Below are positions 1 to 13,330 of a stretch of DNA of 64,000 nt, piece by piece. Numbering within the stretch: the stretch's first letter is position 1; every line of letters begins with the position of its first letter. The DNA is from Archilochus colubris (Eukaryota; Chordata; Aves; Apodiformes; Trochilidae). The position numbers and the translations under genes were made by a program. The notes under the pieces were generated by a model that was not told the origin of the DNA, searched no databases, and saw only the letters and a program-made list of their open reading frames with translations. Where the stretch lies: NCBI GenBank assembly GCA_023079485.1, contig CM041084.1, positions 120,388,467 through 120,452,466 on the forward strand, given 5' to 3'.

Positions 1-2653
1 CCAGACAGTATTTCTGACTTTTTAATTTTTGATTTAGTAACTGTGAAAAAAAAATCTCAAACAAATCTCTTTGACTTTGAATTTACAGGGACTATAACGA
101 AAGGGTCAGATTTTGTTAGTTTGCTAAGGTTTATCTGCAGAATTTTTTTTGTTTTTTTGTTTTTTGATTTATTTTGTTTGCTTTTAAATTTCTCTGTTGC
201 TTCCACTAGATTCCCCTTCAGTATTGTTTAAAACTACCCTGGAAAACTTATTTTCACTTTACCAAAAATGATCAGTCTGGCACAAAATAACCACACTGTC
301 ATCCTAGAACTTTCAGACCAGTGAGGAAGCTTAATGTAATGTGTTTCTCCTGAGCTCTTCTCTTGCATAAACAAATGCTGACACCTTCCACTATTGTTTC
401 TCCTGCTTTGCTGTTGGATAAAGTCTTACATTGACAGCAACCATAATTTAGAAGTATATATGGAGCTATACAAAAATATATTATGGGAAAGTTTAAAAGC
501 CAGTAATATTATTTACTGACTTCTAACCTACCCTACATCTGAGGTTCACAAAAGACCCCAAACTGGTCTGAACCATTACTATGTTTTTCATACATTACAG
601 TGATGCTTGTTGGCCTCATGAGACTGAACACTGCTTGCTGCTGTAATAAAAATGTAGCCTTTGCTCTAGGATCTTTAGTGCTTGCTAAAGTATTATCAGT
701 AAAGTTAATATTTCTACTGCAGATCTGACTTTCACAGCCTCTTCTTTATTTGCCAAAATAAATCAATGATTGGCTTAATTTCCCACATATAGAGTTGTCT
801 AGCAAATGTACGTTACATTTTCAAAAACAGTTTACTCAATCTACATATATGCCAGGTTGACAATATGCAAAGAAAGGAAAACTTTTTTAAAGTATTGTAG
901 TTTGTCACTTTTTACAACTTACAACACTTAGTTGTATTTTGAGTTGTGTTTTAGTTGGGTTTTTTGTTTGTTTGTATGTTTTCTTTTTCTTATTTTGTTT
1001 AATTTGTTTGCCTCTAATTTGGGAAAGCTACTGGCTGGATGTTTGGAGGTTTTAAGTAAATGTGTTAGAGGAGGCTAATGCTTAACTTAGATGAGCCATG
1101 TAGTATAATCAAGACCTATCATGTCCACTGTAACAATCACAGTCTCTATAATAAATCAACTCAACATTGCAAAATAATGCTGAAGTTTGATGTTTTATTT
1201 GCTGATGATATTTTACTAATCCTGTTCCCCCCCACAGTTCTTGCTGCCACCTGCTGAAGTGCCTTTTTGTTTGATGTTTAGACCTGGCCCAAAGGAACTT
1301 GTCTGGAAGTCACTCCTTTGAGTTCTTTGGGGACAGCTGGTTATTTGTTAAACAACCAAATGGGACTGCCAAGTCCCTTCCTTAAAAAGTGAGAAGTTAA
1401 TTAATCACCATAGTTAGAGCAAGAGGGTGGTGAGGGATATTTAATACGAGCAAGAAGAATGATTGCTGTAAAGAGATAGGTAGGTTGACTGGGGTAGTAT
1501 CTTCATTAAGTTTACTTTCTCTTTCTTACAGACATCTTAGACACAAACAGCTCTGGTAGTTTCTCTGTCTTCCTGCCTTTAATATCACATTGCTGTAGTT
1601 TTGGTTGTACTGCAAAGGCTAGAAGTAATGTGTACAATGATTACACGTGGCAGACGATGTGTAATCACTGGAAGAAACTGATTAAAGAGTGTGACACTTC
1701 TGCTAAAGCTGCTCTGGGCTTCACCCCATAAAGTTGACCAGAATGGTATAGTGAAACTCCAGTTTCATACCAGCTATTTTTTTTATGGAGTACTTTTAGC
1801 TGTGTTTGACAATTAAACCTTTTGAAAGAAGGCTTCTACTGCTTTGTTCCATAGCAAGTCTCTCCAGAATTTTAACTTCATTTTCATATGTACATATACC
1901 CACATTATGTGTATACCTAGATAGAAATCTATGCGTGTATATTTACATTCATAGATACATATTTCAGTAGGATTGAAAATACAGTGGTCATTTTTCAGTA
2001 ATGGAGGAAGGTGCAGTCCTTAACACCAAAACATTTGATGAATGTTCTCAACTGAGTTAAGAAATGAAGTTGTTTCTACAGTTAGCTTGTATTTATTATC
2101 AAAACTGTGGGGCTTTCCAGTGTCAGGACACTTGATGGGTGGATACTTCTCAGAAGAACAGAGGACTTATCAGTGTTTGCTTAAGATCTATTACATTCTC
2201 AGCCATAAAAGTAGCTATGCTGTCTATAGCACTCATAAATCTTCACCTAGTCAAGGCAACTCTTTCTTCATACAAGTTTGTATTTAAAAAAATGAGCATA
2301 TTTCATAAAGCAATTATAATCTTAAAACCTCTGACTTTGTAATTGCTGGTCTTGTAATAATTCAGTTTGCAAAAATGTCCATATAACACCAGCCCTACCC
2401 CAAAATCTCTGCTCTTACAACAAAGGAATTGCTTGGGCACATACTCACCAGAGGGCACTGTTACACATACTCTCACAAAGAATTTTTCTTTTGGTGAAAA
2501 TTGTGCCTGGTTTTGGAAGAAATGGTCTGTTGGTGTTAGATTTTGATGCACACTTTTCTTAGGTGAGCTGTTGCTAATGAGGTGCTTCTAGCTGTTTCGG
2601 TCTCTTTGTCTTGGTAAAGTACATTTTTCTTACTGAGAAGTGGCCATTGCTAC
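1..2653. other. Upstream intergenic DNA
   Basis: AT-rich sequence with T-rich runs (for example around 140-180 and 955-1010). I see no convincing exon, RNA gene or repeat family here. The short open frames are what AT-rich DNA gives by chance. Confidence 0.6.
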
Positions 2654-2827
2654 CACAGAATCACAGAATCACAGAATCCTAGGGGTTGGAAGGGACCTCG
2701 AAAGATCATCTAGTCCAACCCCCCCTGCCAGAGCAGGGCCACCTAGAGTACATCACATAGGAACGTGTCCAGACGGGTTTTGAATGTCTCCAGTGAAGGA
2801 GACTCCACAACCTCCCTGGGCAGCCTT
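2654..2827 (-). mobile_element. CR1 LINE 3' end
   Basis: Three tandem copies of CACAGAAT (2654-2677) are the reverse complement of the CR1 3' terminal octamer ATTCTGTG. They are followed by the CR1 core 'ggttggaagggacct', 'gatcatctagtccaac' and 'gagactccacaacctccctgggcagcc'. The element reads on the minus strand and is 5'-truncated like most avian CR1 copies. The same subfamily reappears at about 13.17 kb. Confidence 0.93.
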
Positions 2828-5621
2828 TATGTGTGTGAGTGACTACATTATGCCAGGCTCTATTTGTGATTTACCAAAGCGAATCTTTAGATTTTCATAG
2901 AAACAGCAGCAAAGGGGCAAATAAATTTCTGTTGTTCATTTTTATTTTTATTTTTATTTAAGGGTCAGGTAATATCAAATAAAACCAGTATTTGAGTTTT
3001 AGATAATTATTATGTCTGTTGTTTATTAATTGCAATCATGTTCTTAGGCCATATGATTACAGAGGGCATCTCTATCTACACAGTTACACAGATTCGTGTT
3101 ATTATTGGGTGTAAAATGGTAGTTGAGAAAAACTAAATAATGGTCAAGTGTATGCTTCAGGCTATATTTTATTGTGGAAATAGGCTAGTTTTGCCAGATG
3201 TCTTAAGACAATTCTTATTTCAGTCTTTTTTGTGTGATGATGTGTTTCCTGAATTTTTGTCTTTTTCATAACGAAAGATATTTAAAGTTCTCCAGTGTCT
3301 GATCTTTTGTATGTGCATTTTTCCTTCACTTTGGTTTAGTATTAATGAAACCGCAGAAATTAAATAAAATGCAATCATAATAATAAAAAACCCCAAACAA
3401 AATATTACCACAAATTAATTCAAACACATTTTAATAACTAGATATTTTTATACTGACTGTGCTCCATCATCTATTATTTGTGAACTTCAATGGCTTTTTT
3501 ATCACAGAATGGATTTTTTGGGTCTTAGGTGGGTCCATTATCAGTGTTCTGTTTGGCAGCAGCTGCAGAGAAAGAGTCTGAGGTCACTGGGCTGCATTTG
3601 GGGTGACCAGGAGGGAGGTTGTTTCCTGTGGTGGTGTGGGAATTATCTGTAGGGGAGCAGGAGTTGAGCCAGGATTCTTCTAGCTCTACCTTAAATGCTT
3701 TCTTTCTCACTGGTTCAACTTTTCCACATTAGTTTCTTGCACATAGTACTGGTAAACCATGCATAACTTAGACACTGTTCACAAGTAGGGAGGTATTTGA
3801 AGGTACTACTGTTTCAGCTATCTTTTTACAGAATGATTCATATTTGCTAATCTCCCTTACTATTTTGTGTCTGTTATGTCAGCCTGTATTCCTGTATCAA
3901 AGAAACAAAATATAATGGAAGATGGTAAATACCATGAATTTTTAATTTTTTTTCCTAAAATGGGCTGTAGATGGTGTCTAGAGAAGTTGTGTGAGGTCAG
4001 TCCAGAAGAAAAATTAAAATAAAGAAGAAAATAATTTTTGCGGTGGGAGTGCACACCATGTGAGCTTGCAGTTCTTTCAAGGAATCACTACATATAGGGA
4101 AAAGAATATGATATTGACAGAGGTGTGCCTCAGTGGACCTCCTCATGTTGTGTGCTCCCTGGTCCCTGACTGTCCTGAGAAAGATAGCAAGCAAATGCCA
4201 TAGCTCCTCTTCTGCTTGATGAGGCCAGTGAGAGGAAAGCAAGGGGAATGGTGCCTTTCCAGACATCATCTCAATACAGTATGTATGAAAGCTGGGGCAT
4301 GTTGGGCTTAGGAGTGTTGAAGAGCTTTCTGCTTCTGATTTTAGGTGTTGTCACAGTATAGTTAATTTTCCTAAAAGCCTTTGGCAAATTTCCTCCAAAA
4401 GGCACCTAAAGAAACAAAGTTATCATGGGAGAAGATGGAAGGATTTTTCCTGGATTAATGATTGTTTAATAGATAGAAAACAAAGGGTAGGAGTTGGTTT
4501 AGGTATAAGGTTAGCTTTTGTAATGAAAGGAAATTGCTAGCGAAGTCACATAGATCTGTCTAGACAAACACATATTCCTAGAACTTATTCCTTTTATTCA
4601 TGTATTCATCAGGGCTTCTTAAAAGCCCTTCTTGAGGTTCCAAAGTTTGTTGTTGTCACAGACACAGAGTACATCATCTAGTGCATATCCACATGGTGAG
4701 TATTGTTTGTGGACCTGGTAACCCACTGAAAAAGGTGAAAGAGAACTTGCAAAGATACCCTCTACACTTCATTTTAGTGTCAGTCAAGATGGCAGCCATC
4801 ACTGATCCAGTGCTACTGGACAGGTTTTTGTAACTATTTCAACAGCTTTGGGTAAGGAGCAGGGTCCTAGTGAGTTGCTTTTACTTCTTCACAAACTCAG
4901 CACTGGAAATCTTACAAAACAGATGTGTTAAGACAGTCAACAACACTGAGTTCGTGGGACTTCTAAGCATGTCACATTCTTCTCTATTAAATGTTTTGTA
5001 ATTTCTACTGATTTTTCATCAAGCCTATTTGTTTATACTTAGTGCAGCCTGGATACAATGTGCTTGAATTGCTATATCAGTGAGCTTTGCTAAAATAAGT
5101 CACATGTGAATTGTAGACCATTATCTGTCATTAAGTCATCTAGAATTTCATGGTGAACTAAGTGCTATGTATAATGTGTGGTTTCTCAATTGGTGCTGGT
5201 TGTGTTGTCTGTAGTACAGTCATACTCAGTTGAGGTACATGGAAAACAGTTTTAGGGAAAAATTTTAGTTAATTGCAAATATCAAAATTCTTTTAGTTAT
5301 TTCAGTTGTTTTAGAGGCATTTAAATAAAGGTTTCTCAGGTATTGATTTTAGACTTGCTAGTTGCATACATTTCCCATGAAATTCCTATTCCAAGAGGAA
5401 GTAAAAAACAAACAAAACAAAAAACCAAAGTTTAGCTCTTTTTTCAGTAGTTGTCTACCAGAAAAAAAATGTATTTTCAAGTTAATCAATTGCTATTTAT
5501 GCTTTCTGAGACTTTGTGTCATAAAAAAGATTTCAGAACTGAGCTCTAAGGATTGGCTGCTAGTGTTTATGATTGCCTTACTTATTTATAGTTAATTTGC
5601 CACTGATGAGCTTAACACACC

Positions 5622-5642
5622 AAAAAAAAAAAAAAAAAAAAA
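5622..5642. repeat. Poly-A tract (A21)
   Basis: Uninterrupted run of 21 A. No retroposed gene body or target-site duplication was seen beside it, so it is called simple sequence rather than a retrocopy tail. Confidence 0.9.
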
Positions 5643-6498
5643 GTCTATCAAAACTCTTGGCAACTCACTTCTTTAGGGAATACCTTAGGCTAGGGTCAGA
5701 TTTTCAAAGAGGTTCATGCATCAAAAGATGCAAGTAGATATCTAGTGAAATACAGCTTACTTATCCTATGCTTTGTCTGTGAACTTATCATCCTATCTGT
5801 CAGCAAAAAAGGAGCAGGGTCTTTAAAACCATCAGAAATTGTTGCAGTTGCTGGTTCTCTTGTTTTGAAGATGATGATAGGGTGAATACTGTGGCTATGT
5901 GTGTGTGTTTAAGAGGGAATCCTCTTCGGGTTGGAAGTCTTTGTATAAGATATCTCTTCTTAATGCCAGTGAACTTGTCCTTCCCTCTTTTACTCTTTCA
6001 GTTGAAAATAATGCTTTTCAGCATGCTGGTTCCCAACAGGGTGAGGCCAGCCACTGTCAAGAGCTGTGGGTTGTCTTACAATGTGTATTTGCACCTCAAG
6101 GTGCCTGAATACCTCTGAAAAATCTCTGCAGCTCATTTTTAGGGAGGTACTTATTCTCTCTGTGGTTTGTGTGTGCTTCTCATTACAGTTTGTCCACTCA
6201 TGTGTCCACGTGGAGAAGTTGAGTTGTAAGCAGGTTTAAGATCTCTCTGTTCATCACCTTTTTTAGTGTTTAGAACTTGTGGGGACAGAACAAATTCTTT
6301 CCCTATGAAAAAAAAGTAGTAGTCTGGTATATCTCATTATTTCTTCTAATTTCTTTGTGTTTCATCTCATCTTGCCATGTCTCATCATCTCATAATTTTA
6401 TTTAGTTTCCTGGAGACTTCACTACTTTTTGTTTTCTAAACTATGTCTTGCAATAATTAGTGGAATGTTTCAACTAAAATTAATGGCAGCCTATAAAC

Positions 6499-6585
6499 TA
6501 TAATGGCAAAACATAAACGTTTTATGGCATAAACAATTTGCAGTTTCCCTTTTATGGCATAAAACAACTGCAAAATTTCTTTTCT
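6499..6585. repeat. Degenerate ~30-bp tandem repeat
   Basis: TTTATGGCAT occurs at 6521-6530 and 6551-6560, each followed by 'aaa(a)caa..tgca'. A more diverged unit ('taatggcaaaacataaac') precedes them. The period is about 30 bp with two clear copies and one decayed copy. Confidence 0.6.
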
Positions 6586-8748
6586 TGGTCTGAATAAAAT
6601 TTTATTATCTTTTGTCAGGCTTTCCTTCAATCCATAATCTAATTCTATATTTCTAGTCTTAAATATGAGACTTAGATCACTTTCTTCACAGGCTCACTTG
6701 AAGGAAGTGTCCTGAATGATATACCTGTTTTTAAGAATGAAAGGGATTGTATTCTTTGTCCCGTAGTGCTGTCTAGGAGATACTGCATGTTGCTATTGTT
6801 TCAGATGTAGTCCTGCATTGTAATAGTTTGCACATTTTGTGTGTGGATTTGGTTACTGGGTAAAATACTTTATGACTAAATTCAGTTAAATATTGGAAGT
6901 TTATTGTGTGATCATATTTGTTTAGATTAATGCACATATGTTGGAAAATCAAGAGGCGTGGCTTGATAAAGCAACGATCTACTAACACTACTGGTTCAAT
7001 TAGTATAATTTGCTTTTGTATACCTCCAACATGCAGTGGTTTCACTGGTGAACTTGTCAGAATAACTGGTAAAAGTCTTATGCTCATTAACATAGGAAAA
7101 TAATAGACTAATAAATTAGATTGAAAGGGGTAAAGAAGAAGAGGACTGACATGAAAGGGTAACAGAATGAAAAATTTCAGGAGCTTGAGTGACTTGTGAG
7201 ACATGATTAATCTCATCCAGAGGTTGTAAAAAAGCTGGTTGATCATTCTGCTCTTCACTAGTTTCAAGTTCACAAAGAGAAAAATCATTAATCTTGTTGG
7301 CTATCTGGGCAGGTGGACTACACAGTGCTGCAGCTCTGCACCTAATATATTATTTCATAGAGAAGTGAAGAATTGGTAGAAATTGAAATGAATGTAAACA
7401 TGGATTAGCTGTTGCATCTAACTATCTTAAAGCAAGGTAGAAAATTTTTTAATTGGCTAAAGTTTTAGAGGTCTTTATTTTTTCTTAATTTTGATTATGA
7501 TTTTTTTCATATTTGGATTAAGTAACATTTTGTTGATTTTGAGAACCAGCTTGCTCCATCTGTTTCTCATTTTTCAGAGCCATTATTTTGTGGATGCTTT
7601 TTCTGAAAAATTTTATACAATTAACCAAATTTTTAACCTAGCAGTTATCATTTTTGTCAGGTATCTCTGACGATACTACTCTAAAGACTAAAGAATTAGT
7701 ATGGTGAATGTTTATAGAATTCTGGAAGTTTCCATCTTAAAAAATCCTGACTTAAATCTCTTACATCTAGATTAATTTGAATTTTTCAACTCTTTATCTT
7801 ATTAGTAGATTTCCTTAAAGATAATTGTGTTGTATTTAAGCATGTTTTTTTATAAAACTGTCCCTAAGACAAACTGTATAACCTTCTCTTTTTCTCTCTA
7901 TGTATACAAAAGTTCATTGTATATGTGTAATGAAAATTGTAATATAAATCTGTAGACATTATTTTTTTCTGCATATTTTGTTAATTTATTTACAGTGTCC
8001 AAGTAGATTGACATTGATTTTCATTCTGGAAAATAAAATTGTAACTATTAATGTAAATATATTTGCTTATCCAAGACTTCAGTGCCAGCTTTTGCTATTA
8101 AGATTAAGTAAAGTACGTTAGCCACATTTTAACTATGAGTTCTTACAATAGTTTAAACATGTAAGTAAACAAGCCACAGTATATATAGGCAGTGAATTTT
8201 ATTTTTTTTAAAAGGTCATCTGTTTAAGTCAGCTGCAAATCACTTTCTTTTCATTGCCAGTCAAATCTCATTGCCACTATTTATGTTATGAAAGTTCTAT
8301 TTAAATATATTGAAAATGTGTTTTCAGTTTTTTTATTACTGGATAATTCGGACCCCATTATTGACACTGTTACCTGATTTATTTTTATTTTTGTTATTCA
8401 GAAATGTCTTCTAAATTTAGGGAGGCATAAAGTTGACAAAGAGCTGCACATGTTGTTTCAGCCCTTTTCCAATTGCCTGACACTTTGTCAAGATTGTAAA
8501 ATTATGTAGCAGAGAGTAAAATATGGATTAAACAAAATTCAATCATCCTGAAAGGGCCACTGTTTTGTTTTGTTTTTCTCCCATTATTTTCTTTGTCTGT
8601 TTTTTTTCCTTGATCTATCCATGTTTTGTTCTCCCCTGCTTTTAAGCAAAATGATGTGATTTATACACAGTGCTTTACTTTGGATCCTGTCTCAATGAAA
8701 TAATTTAACACATAGCTCTTTTTTATTGTGACTTTATTTCAGCAAGCC

Positions 8749-8766
8749 TTTTTTTTTTTTTTTTTT
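8749..8766. repeat. Poly-T tract (T18)
   Basis: Uninterrupted T run in AT-rich intergenic DNA. Confidence 0.85.
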
Positions 8767-9041
8767 CCCTGGAATACCATGCTCTTTGGACACTCGAGCA
8801 TTCCAATGAAAAGGGGAATTTTTCCTCACTGTAGTTTTTGATCAACTTTTCTATTTGAAGTTTGAAGAATGTTGCCAAGCTATGCGTGCTTTCTACGTAT
8901 CCCATGCGCTTGCTTCTGCAAACACAACCTGTTGTATGTTTTTCTTACAGTATTAATGCAACATATCAACATGTCTGGGCCACATAATTTATTTGTTCTG
9001 AGTGGTTGCTAGTTTATGGCTGGGCTTCCATGTTTGTGCAG

Positions 9042-9181
9042 CTCTTCCCAGTTTGAATGAGTTTCCAGAACTCACAGAAGAGCCACTGCCGAAATCTGGA
9101 GTAAAAAACTATCTTGGACAAATGGCTATTCAAAAAATTCTGGAGAAGGTGGAGAGAGCAATAGAACAAACAATGCAAAAG
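9042..9181 (+). CDS. Candidate internal exon, protein not recognised
   Basis: A block bounded by a good acceptor (tttgtgcag) and a weak donor (AAAAG|GTGCAT). It is open in one frame for 46 codons, entering in phase 1 and leaving in phase 0. The peptide starts LPSLNEFPELTEEPLPKSG and ends in a charged, helix-like stretch (KILEKVERAIEQTMQK). I do not recognise the protein. The frame stays open to a stop at 9230-9232. It could be an exon of an unannotated gene on the HNF4G strand or a chance open frame. The weak donor is the main argument against it. Confidence 0.2.
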
Positions 9182-10596
9182 GTGCATCATACACAAGGAG
9201 AAATGCATGTTAATGCACGCACATTTATTTAAAAGAAAATTTCAGATCTTTTTTTTTGGACTGAAAAAAGGAAGGATTACAAAGGCCAAGGCTTTTCACA
9301 TTGCTTCAGTAAATGTAACTTGCAGGTATTTTATGAACACCTGTTATGAAGATTTTAAAGAAGACAAAGTCTGATAACATTTTAGTACAATGTGTTAAGA
9401 AAACCAAGTTTCCAGATTCAGAAATGTTACAAGTTTTTGATCCTAAAAAATTGTTCCATAAAATAAATTCTCTAGTTCCACTAGTAGCCTAAATACATGT
9501 TGGTTTAATGATACATATATTTTTTATGCTGAAGTGATTTTTATACTTGGGAGTCTAATTAAACAAAATTACAAAATCAAAGATAAAAGATTGACTGAAA
9601 AGGAGCTAGTGGGACAGACTAAAAAGAGAGAAACATTATAAAGAAAAGACAGACATAAGTGACATCTAGGTAAGGTGAAAGTAAGTGACTCTGCAGACTT
9701 TTTACATGACAAAAAGAGGCAACTCTAAAAACTAAAGCTTATTAATGTTCACAAATACAGAAAAAGCCCAGCTAACTAGAGATGTTACAAAGCTGAAACT
9801 GGAAATACATAAACTGAAACAAAGTTTCTGTATTTCAGCTGTAACTTTAATTGTGATTATGACCAATAACTGGACTGGGATTGGCCATTTTTAAAATAAA
9901 ATAGATCCTTCTGAAGGACAAGCAAGTGTTCTTGGTCCACATTAGGAAAAACTGGATCAAATTGCATTTTTCTTTGTTATTTAGAAGTCAGTGTAGACTA
10001 TCAGAATGCCCCCTTATGGGAATTATATTTCTTAAAGCTTCTTGCAGAATAATATAAATAGTGAAGTAAAGAGAGAGGAAACTCTTCATGAGCCACTAAT
10101 AGATAACTATATCTCATTAAATTAAGAGCTGTGGTATTTTAAAGAAATGTATTTTAGATGAATGTAGAAGTGATTGTAAAAATAATCAAAATATACTATA
10201 GTTAGTATATCTTAAAATTGACTACTAGTCAAGTATTTCAAAGAGAGGAATGTCTGATTTGGCATCAGATTCACAAGTACGTGGTTATGTTTTAAATACC
10301 TTTCTCAGTACTAAGGATATGTCTTCAGCCTAATCTTAAGCAAGAGCCACAAAGCTATGTATGACTGCCTGATTTACTCAGTGCATTCAAAGATGGACAC
10401 ATATAAACACATTTTAACACAACCTTGATGCAGCTACATGAATTTTACCTCACATTTAGCTTGCATCCAGCCAAGTCGGCGTATGGGCAGTGGAAGTGCA
10501 GCCCATGATGTCCACTTCTTCCACCTTTCTGCCTCCCAGAGTACCCCTTCAGAGTATTGCTCTGAAATAATCTGGATTTGGCCTGAATTTACAAAC

Positions 10597-10618
10597 TTTT
10601 TTTTTTTTTTTTTTTTTT
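10597..10618. repeat. Poly-T tract (T22)
   Basis: Uninterrupted run of 22 T. Confidence 0.9.
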
Positions 10619-11626
10619 CAGAAAGCGATTTTTCTTTCTCTAAGGGTGTTTTTTGGTTCAGTTTGGGTTTTTTTGCATAATTTGTGTGAAGTGGGCTTTA
10701 AAACACTAGATATAAGTCTTGAGAGTAATGATAACCAGGTGTTTGAGACAGGAGAATTAGTAGCAGCTCCAGGTGTCACTGGGTACGAAGGTCTCCATCA
10801 TTAAGGGCCACAACTAAATAAACATTCTGGGATATGATTGCTTTATTACTCTTTGCTCATTTTATGTTGTTTTACTGCCTTACTAATGGCTATAGGCTTA
10901 GGTGTGTAAGGGAGTTCTGAAAATGTACAACTGAAAGGAGATGTATAAAAAAGTGTATGCTTCCCATAGAGATTTTAACTTTTCCTCATCATGCATGATG
11001 GAGAGACTAATTTATCTTGCATAGAGGGTAGGGAGAGAGGCACAGAGGGAGTTAAAGAACAGACCCATTTCTAGGCTTCATCCTCACTTTAGCAGAGGTA
11101 AAGATTTTTGTGTGTCTTTATACTGGCCCCAGTGGGAGAGGCTGTGTCATTACAAGTAATGCTTTTTTCCTCCACAGTTAGCCAGTGTGTTTCTGATCCA
11201 GTGTCTACATGTGAAAATATGCAGAAAATAATTAATTTTATATATTTAACTATTGAATAACACACTGTTATTTCTGATAGTGCCAGAATCAATCTGGTGT
11301 ACCGGTGTAGCAGGATCACTTCTGAGGACAAAAATACTGATGGGCTAATAATTTTACTGCTTTTTATTTGCATGCACTGCAGTTTACAAGATCAATAAAA
11401 AATGTAGCACCTCAGCAGACCTACCATTTAGACTGTAAGAATCTCTGTTCTTGACTAAAGTACAGTTGTACCTAAAGAAGGGGAGCTAGTTTCTTCGGTG
11501 GTGTCTAGAAGTGATTTTCTTTGATTTCAGTTTCTTCCAAAGGGAAGAATGATGCATGATCCATGAGGTTGCTGGTAAAGTAAAAAGAAAATTGAAGAAT
11601 GCTGTCTCAACTGAAGCCAGTGGATA

Positions 11627-11662
11627 TTTTCTTTTTTTTTTTTTCTTTTTTTTTTTTTTTTT
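11627..11662. repeat. T-rich tract with two C interruptions
   Basis: A long T run interrupted by single C residues. It makes the opposite strand read as poly-lysine in one frame, so open frames crossing it are artefacts. Confidence 0.85.
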
Positions 11663-13017
11663 AATAGGGAAAGCGAAACATTGCATGCTCTTACTGAATC
11701 TTAATAGCAGGGAGTTCGTTTTGTATGCAGAAAAAAAATGTTGTCCTTAAGAACTTTGTGAGTGGCCAGTGTATGTTTTGTTTGTATTTAAGAATTGCTC
11801 ATAAATGTTCAGACTTCATATATATAAAAGCTTATAGAATTAGTTGGTAGCATTGACCTAAATATACATAAAACAAGAAAAGATAGTGACTGCCCAGCTA
11901 AAGTGTAGCATTTAGAAGTGCAAATCACCCCAGAAAGTCAGTGAAGCTCACTGCAGAAGTTGTAAAGTAGTTCTCAAGGTTACAACAAAACGTCCTTTCG
12001 TTTCCTTAATGCTTTCATCCTTCTTGAAACCCTCTCCACATAGTCAAATCAAACTTATTTTTCTTTCAGGCTTTTCTACTACAAATCCTGTTTTATTATG
12101 TAGTTTACCCAGTGCCTAAACATTAGAGTCATCCAAAGAGCAGGGAATCTTTTATTCATACGCTTCTATGTCAACAGTTCCGCAATCTTAAAAACCATTT
12201 TGTCTCTTATTCCCTATATGTAATCCTTCCAGATAGTATTTCAAGACATTGTATAAATTCTATGCTGTTTTATTCTACAAGCAGAAGAAAATCTGGCATC
12301 AACATTGTCTGGTGACTTAAGCATTTTCTTGAACTTTCTTTAATCTTCAGAAATGCCTTTGTACCTTGAGTGAAAGCACTGTTTTCTCAGCCTTTACAAT
12401 ATAAATAAGAATTTTTTTAGGAGCATTGTTGGTTTGCATTGCAGGTGGCTTAGCATTTATTTTACTCCTGTTGGTTGCAGGTATCTAGAGGTGAGGATGG
12501 AAACACACCCAAGGAAATTATCCTTCCTTCATCCATGTGTGGATAACTGAAGCTCCCTACTCTGTTGATTTCTTTTTTTGAATGTAAGTAAAGTTTTACT
12601 GCATGCTCCAGTAATCTACTTTCTTGATAGAGACAATATCATTAGTAGTTCTATGTTGCCACGCCACTTTCTCAGAAAAAGATGGCCTTTTGGACACATA
12701 GCTGTTGTAAAGGTCATATGTTCCTTAAGGCCACCTGAATACCTATGAATTTGTAGGGATTGGTGGTAGGCTGGGAGAAAGTATGTACACCCAATTTTTG
12801 CCAATTATGCTGTTATCACAAGACTGAGTGGTCCTGAGTGGTCCAGACAACTGCTCTTATAATTACTTTCTTCAGTTGTCCAGATTTCCCAGTATCCTTC
12901 TGAGAAAGACAGACAGAAGACCAGTGACCACTAGTTTCTTCATCCTTTTTTTTAAACTGGTATGCTTTAATCAGCTAATTAAGGACTTAGTCACTTCAGC
13001 ATCTATTGACCTTGAAA

Positions 13018-13330
13018 ACTCAAAGAATGTGAGTTTGAAGGGACATCTAAGCAGAATTAAAGAATTACTAAATTTGTAAACTACATCTAAGATCAAATCC
13101 AGCCTATGAACTAGCACCACATCAGTTAGACCATAGCACTAAGTGCCAGATCCAGCCTTTCCTTAAACACATCCAGATCATCTAGTCCATCTCTCCCACT
13201 AAAGCAGGATCACCTAGAGGACATTACACAGGACTGCATCCAGGTGGGTTTTGAGTATCTCCAGAAGAGGAGACTCCACAACCTCCCTGGTCAGCCTGTG
13301 ACTCAGACTCAGTTCTGAAAGGTTATGTTT
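13018..13330 (-). mobile_element. Composite of two CR1 LINE fragments
   Basis: The first part (about 13018-13167) has 'gagtttgaagggacatc', 'gaactagcaccacatcag' and 'ccatagcactaagtgcca', typical of one CR1 subfamily. At about 13168 the sequence switches to 'agatcatctagtccat...aggatcacctagaggacatt...gagactccacaacctccctgg', the subfamily seen at 2654-2827. Both read on the minus strand. The join has no terminal octamer, suggesting nested insertion followed by decay, or recombination between copies. Confidence 0.8.

Larger units (their letters stand above)
2828..9041. other. Upstream intergenic DNA with low-complexity tracts
   Basis: No recognisable gene. It contains an A21 run (5622-5642), a T18 run (8749-8766), a small degenerate tandem repeat (6499-6585), and the longest open frame of the window (171 codons, minus strand, 6773-7288). 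That frame has no recognisable domain or splice context and is treated as unproven. Confidence 0.5.
9182..13017. other. Upstream intergenic DNA
   Basis: AT-rich with T tracts at 10597-10618 (T22) and 11627-11662. A slightly GC-richer patch near 10465-10560 carries a few CpGs, but I see no pair of good splice sites around it. A tandem 10-mer TGAGTGGTCC (12825-12834, 12835-12844) is present. Confidence 0.5.

Noticed and set aside
3997..4269. 90-codon frame, minus strand
   Set aside because: No motif, splice structure or homologue recognised; ends in a low-complexity hydrophobic stretch.
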